The position numbers were made by a program, and so were the translations under genes. DNA of 64,000 bases from Amorphophallus konjac (lineage: Eukaryota > Streptophyta > Magnoliopsida > Alismatales > Araceae), in assembly GCA_022559845.1 (NCBI GenBank), contig CM040118.1, positions 234,345,224-234,409,223 of the forward strand. Reading direction: 5' to 3'. The notes beneath the pieces were generated by a model. It saw only the letters and a program-made list of their open reading frames with translations. It made no database searches and was not told the origin of the DNA. Positions 57,998-64,000 of this stretch are shown in pieces; the first letter of the stretch is position 1; every line of letters starts with the position of its first letter.

Positions 57998-58113
57998 GGG
58001 GGGGGGGGGGGGGTCTCTCATTCCTCCTTGGAGGTGGGTCTCTTTCCGGTTCGAGAGGATGGTCAAGGTTGAGCTCTCCTATGGCTTGTTCCTCATGCGG
58101 GGGGGGGGGGGGG
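57998..58113. repeat. Two long poly-G tracts (16 and 15 G) in gag
   Basis: Plus-strand G runs at 57998-58013 and 58099-58113 correspond to proline codon runs on the coding strand. Both coincide with apparent frame changes. Either true slippage or base-calling error could give this. Confidence 0.85.
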
Positions 58114-58434
58114 TGCCCTCCTATCACCTACCCTTGGGGCAGTTCTATTCTCCTCAAGTTGCTCAAGCCGAGTTGTTATGTCATCAAGCCGTCCTAAGAT
58201 ACTAGCCATACCCTCTACTAGGAATCTCATGTGATCGGGAAGCTCATGCTCATTGTTGGCAGGATTCCCTTGGGGATTGGGATTCATGGTGGAATTTGAA
58301 GAGGATGGATTGGTTTGATAATGAGTTCCACTACGAGTGGTCATGCAAAGTTGGGTGGGCTATGCACGGGTGTGCGGATGCACCTATGAATGACCTAGTG
58401 TGAAGACGACCCAAGACTAGACTTGTAAGAACAA

Positions 58435-58458
58435 GCCTATAACCGCTCTGATACCACT
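58435..58458 (-). promoter_or_regulatory. Chromovirus primer binding site (initiator tRNA-Met type)
   Basis: Immediately after the 5' LTR on the minus strand: AGTGGTATCAGAGCGGTTAT. TGGTATCAGAGC is the standard complement to the 3' end of plant initiator tRNA-Met. Confidence 0.92.
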
Positions 58459-60647
58459 TGATGTGGCACAACCCAAAGATGCAAATGGATGAATTGTTGA
58501 ACCTAGGACTTAGAACCGCAAGCATACAAGTACTTTCAACGGACTCACGTTAGCGGCTCACTCGCACGGCTCATACGATCACTCGGTGGTACCGGGGGAT
58601 GATGGCGAGGGTCCAAGGTGGGACCCAAATATTCAAAGGGCTAGGTTGGCTTAGGCTGACCCCAATGGGTCTAAAATTCCCAACTTCGTGGGCAGCCGGC
58701 ATGCCGGGGAGTGGGGTTGGGTGGCTCTCACTCACAATCCGCGGTGGGCGCACTAAGAAACAAATACGGGATCGAACACTCCCTCACCTACCGACATGCA
58801 TAAGAGATAATACTAAACTAGTAAAGTATGGACCAGCAAGGTAGGGACCAGTCACTCACCTGATTGGTGTGAAGACACCCCGATCCTGGCCGAAAGACGA
58901 GGGCGAGCGGGGAGGCGTGGGTACGCACCCACACGTCGCGCCGATGCCACTTGACCTGAAAATATATAAAGTGCAACACTACTCCTCACGCAGGAGGGTG
59001 GGACAAGGGGTTGGGGTTAATGTATTACAGCCAAACACTACCTCCACACAGGGAGGGGCTGTAAGCTGGCCAGGCGGGGTGGGGAAACTATGATAGAAAC
59101 CTAGTTACCGAGCTTTGCCGGTTCTGCCAACTTCAGGAACCGCTTGACAGGTTGTTGATGTCGGCGCTGCCACGGGCTCAGCTAAGCTCAGAATTAGTCA
59201 AAATCGGTGCTGAAACTTTCCAGATTGGCCCAGGATGTCACTTGAATTTTCTTGGAATCTCGTGATGAGGTCGCTGGCCGGGGCAGAGCCTGGAACATGG
59301 CTGGTCTGCTCTAGTTATGGATGCTCTCAGGGTGATGCTACTAGAAGACGGGGGCGCCATGAACTGACCCGTACTCTGTTGGAGGCGAGGTAGGTACCGT
59401 GGTGATCGTGGTTGAGTCTTCTTTCCGTCGGGACCAATGGCGTTGTCGGCAGATGTCGGAGCTGATCGTGAAAGCCCGAACAGCAGGGATGTGTCTGTTC
59501 TGGCTTGGGAAAATTGACTTGATGCACTTGGAATGGAAAATTTGTAACTTTTGATGCTGATGTCCAAACTTAGCTCTGCTTCTTGGGGATGGAAGAGGAC
59601 TTGAAGGGGAAGATTTCAGTGAAATAATCGCCCCAACACTCGAAGAGTAACTGCCGGGGCCGAGAGTCCACTCCGGCTCAGGTTCCCGGCCGGAGTAGCT
59701 TTGCACAGTCGAGGGAGATTGGATCCTATGGGCAGCAGGGATGTTGGATCGATGCAAGACCACCTCGGCTGCGAAGCTGACTTGACAAGGAATCCAGCGG
59801 TATATGGTATGTTACCAGGAGCCTCGCGATGACGATGTGACTACCTCTGCAATCTCTAGGTGGTATGCTGCTTGCGAACCAGAACAGGACTGATTGTGGA
59901 GGGGATGTGGTAGGTGGAGATGGTTGATGGTTTGGAACTGGGATGATGGCTGGTGGTTGTGGGAGGTGGGGGGAACGTGGATGGATGCTCTTGGGGAGGG
60001 AAATTTGAGTTTTGGGGGCCTAGGGAGGAGTCATATCAGTCTTGGGAAGTGGAGGGGTGCATGGGGAAGGGAAATGAGTAGTTGGGGGTTGGATGGTGGG
60101 GCAAGGAGTGGTGAAGGCTCTCTTGGGGTTGGAGTGGAGTAAAGAGGGGTTGGAAGTAGTTGGGGAGGGTATTGAATGGGGGGAGGGGAGTTAGGAAGTA
60201 GGGGGGAGGGGGGAGAGAGAGAGAGGGGCGCATCCCCCTTTGTTGAAAGAGAGAAAGAGAGATAATGAGAGAGAGAAAAGAGAATTTTAGTAGAGGAGAG
60301 AAAGATTTGGGATTTCTTCTATTCAAATTGATTCATCCAAAGTTGAGTACATGGGGAGAGATGGGGCCTTTATATAGACATCCACTCTTTACATGATCAA
60401 AGTACCCTTGATAATTAGACAAAAGACCAAGCATATCCTAGACTCAATCCTATGGACCCATAACTAAGGTACCAAGGCCCAAATAAGCATAACAAGAGAA
60501 ATGACTAAAACAACATGACTCAATAAAGGAAAGTACATAAGATATGACTCAAAGAAAAGGAAAATAACATGTGATCTCATAGCCGTGCTTCCTCAAAATG
60601 ATGCAGGCGGTCCGAGCCAAAGAGAGCGCTGTGAGATGCCCTCATCA
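58459..60647 (-). repeat. Chromovirus 5' LTR (2189 bp)
   Basis: Begins TGATGTGGCACAACCC and ends GCCCTCATCA on the plus strand. The transcription direction is minus, with TATA box CTATATAAAG (minus) at about 60367-60377. Pairs with 50485-52675. Confidence 0.93.
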
Positions 60648-60652
60648 GTAAG

Positions 60653-62497
60653 GTCTTGTCGCACATGTCACATGGGAACAGTGTGACAGAAATAAAGCGT
60701 AGGGGAGAAGGAATGCACAAGAGAACAAACGAGTGGCAAGAAACCAAATCATTCTATATAAACTGTCATGAACATCATAAGAGAGGGGGCGGGTGTACTA
60801 ACTCTCTAACTCTCGCCATCACCTTCCTGCTCGTCCCTCCGGCTGTCCCTCTCCTCTCCCCTAAGACGAGGGTCCCCATAGGGCCTCCTGGAGCTCTTTG
60901 AGGTAGTACTCGCTCCACCCCGCAGTACCCGCTCAGCCCCGGCAGCTCGCTGCTGCTCTACTGAAGGGACAAAGAAGCTACCCACAGAGAGGTAGCCGGA
61001 TTGACGAAGGTGCGCCCTGAGCACCAGTGCCCTCTGGTGGCGCTCCTCGCTTTCTTTCAGCCTCTGCTCCGCAACTCGAAGGCCTGGCTAGAGCACCATC
61101 ACCTGGGCCTCTAGAGCCCTCCTCTTGTCCCAATCCCGCTGTCGCTCTGTCCGCCTTTCCTCTCTCTCCCTTTCCCTCTCCATTTTCTCTCTCTCTACCA
61201 CTCTCCTCGGCGTCCTCGCCACCTGGAAGAAGACCCTCAACTCCAGGATGTCTCGGGGCAGCCCCTCTGCATTGTGACACTATAGCTCCGCTATGGTGGC
61301 CGCCCAGGCGTCACGCTCCTCCTCAACACGGACCATGCGAGCCAGCGTGCCCTAAATCTCCAACGCCTTCCAGAGCCAAAACATTTCACAAAGTCGGTGA
61401 AAGAGCAGTGAATAATCAACATTTAAGAAAGGCAAGTACTCACCCGAGCCGTGAGCTCACTCTCTGCCTCACCAGCACGAGCCACCGCACTGGCAAGTTG
61501 CTCCCGGAGGAAGGTAATCTCCAGAGGAGGAGCCTGGGAGTTGGAAGATGCGCCGCCGGCCATCCCTGCCATCGCTGCCTGCTGCGCACGCTGAAACAAA
61601 CAAACAACAGTCAGTGACTAAGCCTCAGGATTCCACGAAAAAAAAAAGAGTATTGCATAAACTTACCAGGATGTCCAGCTCCTATCGAGTGACAGCTAGC
61701 TACTGCCTAGCGTCCACCAACTGGGCCTGTAAATCGATAATGATGGCGTCACGGACATCCTGCATTCATAAGCATTTGGATATGATATGCATACATCAAA
61801 AAAAATGTAATGCACTTTTTACCTCTACTGGTCTCCCTAACTGGAGACGCTCCCCATAGGTCTCCCTGCAGTGCTACAGGTAGTCGGCACTATCCTACGC
61901 GTGAGACACCACAGGCACGTCACCCTGCTGCCAGTCCTAGAACTGGACAGGGAAGCATGTGCCTCAGTCTACGAGCTTCGCCTTGCCTCGGGTCTTTCTC
62001 CCAATGTGGCTCGGCTTGTCCGCACTCGCCCACTCCTCGGCCAAGCCCAGGGTCCTCATCACACCCTGCACATCACAAAAGGGGGACCTACATCAGTTCA
62101 AAAAAAAATACAATCAACCAAAAAAAAATATATATACATAAACAAAAAAAACAAACAAATAACAAAAAAAATACGCGTCATCTGTCGAAGACGCGTTCAT
62201 CTTTCACGTACCACATTGACCGAACCCTCTTCCCCCCTCTCACCCGAGCCGCTACAAAGCTGAAATAAAATTAAGGGAGTGGAAGATCGAAGAGCCTACC
62301 GGGTCGTGCTCGCCTCCCTCCGCGCCACCGGGCCTCTCGGGACCCTCAATAGCCAAAGGAGGCCCTTCCTCCTTCATGGCCGCCTCTTTGTGCTCCTGCA
62401 AGACCCTCCTCAGGTGAGGAACTGCGTGCCCCCCTTTCCCTCGGCTCGGCCCGCCACGTTCCATAGATCAAGAATGGGGGAGGAAGAAACAAAGTGA
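60653..62497 (-). pseudogene. PMD-gene unit B: coiled-coil 3' exons without the PMD core
   Basis: A degenerate second copy of the 3' half of unit A. Near 61680-61762: DVRDAIIIDLQAQLVDARQ, parallel to unit A's 48210-48320 exon. Near 61450-61590: LREQLASAVARAGEAESELTARV. The last exon, 61370 to about 60810, has RDILELRVFFQVAR, a Glu/Arg-rich coil, and an end in DEQEGDGES. A possible 5' piece at 62252-62464 (EHKEAAMKEEGPPLAIEGPE) is unlike unit A's exon 1. Many stops are present. Its 3' flank is interrupted by the chromovirus. No PMD core lies between 62250 and 62500. Confidence 0.65.
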
Positions 62498-62499
62498 GC

Positions 62500-62834
62500 G
62501 ATTTTTGGCAAGAAGAAGGGTTGGTTGAGGAAGAAGAAGGAAGAAGAAGGGCCGCCCTGCGGTTCTCGGTAGTTTAAATTTTTATTCAAAAGATAGAACG
62601 CGTCTTCGCGCCTAGATGCTTCCACACCCCCCTCCCCCCCCAAAACAAAAAAACAAAACAAAACAAAAAAGGGGGGAAAAGATAAAAGAGCTTTCTGCTC
62701 CTTAAAAAAATGAATGAAAAAAAACAAAAATAAAAACAAAAAGGTGCTTCTGTAGGAGGTTTGGAATATCACACTAGAAAAAGGGTTGCTGATTTCGATG
62801 GTACATTCTCGTTGTAAAAAATGCCCAAGGCGAG
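62500..62834. other. Spacer between PMD units B and C
   Basis: A/C-rich low complexity (ACAAAACAAAACAAAAAAGG-like), then sequence matching 50330-50450. No gene is seen. Confidence 0.5.
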
Positions 62835-64000
62835 ACACGATTCCCCATTTTAGGGGTGAGATCTTGTCGAACATATCACGTGAGAACAACATGGGAGAGA
62901 AGAGGCATGGAGAAGAAGGAATGCGCAAGGAACAAACTAGTGACAGAAGAGAAATCATTCCATTCATATCTATATAAACTGTCATGTACATCATAAGTGA
63001 GGGGGTGGGTGTACAAATGACTCTCTAACTCTCACAACCACCCTCTTGGTCATCCCTCTGGTCGTCCCTCTCCTCTCTCCTATACCGAGGATCCCTAGGG
63101 GGCCACCGAGAGCTCTGCAAGGCGGTACTTGCCTCACCCTGTGGCGCCTGACCAGCCTCGGTGGCGCGTCGACGCTCCTCTGTCGAGGAGACTAGGTAGC
63201 TCCGCACTGAGAAGGAACCAGACTAACGAAGGCATGCACCATGCTCCTTCGCCCTCTGATACTACTCCTCACTCTCTCACAGCCTTTGCTCCACTGTACT
63301 CAGCCTATGCTCCGCTGTGACAAGACTCAACTGGAGCTCCATCATCTAGGCCTCCAGAGCCCTCCTGTCCTCTCTCTCCCTCACTGCCTCTCTCCTTGCC
63401 ACCTCGAGGGTTATCCTCAGCTCCAGTACGTCGTGAAGTAGCTCCTCAGCCTCCAGACGCCGTCGCTCCTCCTCTAGCTCCGCTATCAGGGTGTCACACT
63501 CCGCCACTATGGCCGCCCGGACGTCACGGTCCTCCTCGGCTCGGACTGCACGAGCCAGTGCATCCCGGATCTCCACTACCTGTCAAGGACCAATCATATC
63601 TCCAGGTCAGTAAAAGAGCAGAAATGTGTAATGAAGGTCCGAGGCAAGCAAACACTCACCCGAGCCGCGAGGTCGCGCTCGGCCTCCTCAGCGCGGGCCA
63701 CCGCACCGGCTAGTTGCTCCTAGAGAGGGCTGACCTCCGGAGGAGGAGCCTGGGAGCTAGAAGATGCTCCACCTGCCATTCCTACTGTCGCTACCTGCTG
63801 GGCACGCTGAAACACAGAACAAACGACAGTCAGTGACTAAGCATAAGGAATCAAGGTAAACAACACAAAAAATATCACATTTTGCATAAACTTACCAAAA
63901 TGTCCAGCTCTTGTCGAGTGACAGTGAGCTGTTATCTGGCGCCCGCCAACTGGGCCCGTAGGTCAGTGATGATGGCGTCACAGGCATCCTACATTCACAA
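62835..64000 (-). pseudogene. PMD-gene unit C: coiled-coil 3' exons, runs off the window
   Basis: A third copy. Near 63900-63990: DACDAIITDLRAQLAGAR (with a stop) and LTVTRQELDIL. The last exon runs from about 63590 to 63025: RDALARAVRAEEDRDVRAAI, ECDTLIAELEEERRRLEAEE and LHDVLELRITLEVARREAV, ending DDQEGGCES. The DVLELRITLE stretch matches DAVELRITLQ in unit A and DILELRVFF in unit B. The 3' flank (62835-62900) contains the undisturbed version of the site where the chromovirus sits in unit B. The upstream part lies beyond the window, so whether unit C keeps a PMD core is unknown. Confidence 0.68.

Larger units (their letters stand above)
55872..58344 (-). pseudogene. Chromovirus gag and protease, split by a solo LTR
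   Basis: The start ATG is at 58344 (MTTRSGTHYQTNPSSS), followed by a coiled coil (ILGRLDDITTRLEQLEENR). Two long C-runs in the sense strand (poly-G on the plus strand at 57998-58013 and 58099-58113) change frame. The capsid-type domain starts at about 57960 (DAPTFDGSHHPSIYLDWEAA), is interrupted by the LTR at 57096-57871, and resumes at 57090 in the same frame. Stops lie near 56861 and 56718. Zinc knuckle CFRCLGYGHFVNQC is at about 56430. Protease motif VILDNGSSVNVVS is at about 56110. Confidence 0.88.
50485..60647 (-). mobile_element. Chromovirus (Ty3/gypsy with chromodomain), both LTRs, TSD GTAAG
   Basis: LTRs at 50485-52675 and 58459-60647 both begin TGATG/TGATA and end CATCA. The 5-bp duplication GTAAG lies at 50480-50484 and 60648-60652. 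Coding is on the minus strand: gag from 58344, protease, RT, RNase H, integrase, chromodomain to about 52640. The PBS matches initiator tRNA-Met. In the first ~190 aligned LTR bases I count about 13 differences, so it is not a young insertion. Stops and frameshifts interrupt the ORF. A solo LTR is nested in gag. Confidence 0.93.

Overview
This window looks like a heterochromatic, transposon-packed stretch of a flowering-plant nuclear genome. It holds a CACTA (En/Spm) DNA transposon with plant-type TNPD and Transposase_24-like genes, a plant LINE with zf-RVT and RNase H modules, two Tat-lineage Ty3/gypsy elements plus a Tat relic, a chromodomain Ty3/gypsy element, and plant-mobile-domain (PMD) coding sequence. 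I cannot name the species. I found no intact host gene, tRNA, rRNA or CRISPR array. Nearly every coding segment belongs to a mobile element and most are broken by stops or frameshifts.

Layout. (1) About 0.98-22.0 kb: a minus-strand LINE split by an 18,639-bp CACTA element (1823-20461). The element has 30-bp terminal inverted repeats with one mismatch and a TAC target duplication. It carries two minus-strand genes. The TNPD-like transposase (exons 14793 to 9645) has a 1.6-kb intron filled with a 134-bp higher-order repeat. The second gene (exons 9519 to 2587) has a 4.3-kb intron filled with a 179-bp tandem repeat, and a tandem array of 57-nt exons with 66-nt introns encoding a proline-rich repeat. 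The part upstream of TNPD holds three hairpins, two captured plus-strand LINE fragments, C-rich minisatellites and an internal extra block of CACTA subterminal repeats. (2) 22.0-23.27 kb: unassigned AT-rich DNA. (3) 23.27-31.46 kb: a minus-strand Tat-lineage element with a 5' LTR (30686-31462), PBS, gag, pol and a plus-strand (antisense) coiled-coil ORF after pol. Its 3' LTR is missing. (4) 31.46-33.06 kb: a probable LTR of another family. (5) 33.07-34.11 kb: a Tat relic in which the antisense ORF lies directly beside a gag fragment with pol deleted. (6) 34.116 kb onward: a plus-strand Ogre/Tat-like element with a 2.3-kb repeat-rich LTR, PBS, gag, protease, RT, RNase H and integrase, running to about 45.35 kb. 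(7) 47.4-64.0 kb: minus-strand PMD plus coiled-coil gene units. Unit A has the PMD. Units B and C keep the coiled-coil 3' exons. (8) Unit B is split by a 10.2-kb minus-strand chromovirus (50485-60647, TSD GTAAG). That element's gag is in turn split by a solo LTR (57096-57871, TSD GGTAC) of the family in (3).

How it fits together. The nesting gives a relative history: PMD array, then chromovirus, then solo LTR; Tat relic, then Ogre-like element; LINE, then CACTA. Both Tat-type elements share one topology: sense gag-pol followed by a convergent, antisense, coiled-coil-coding gene. In the Ogre-like case the antisense gene appears to be a multi-exon PMD gene whose 3' part is amplified in tandem. 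This arrangement, and the CACTA's duplicated mini-exons, are the two most unusual things here.
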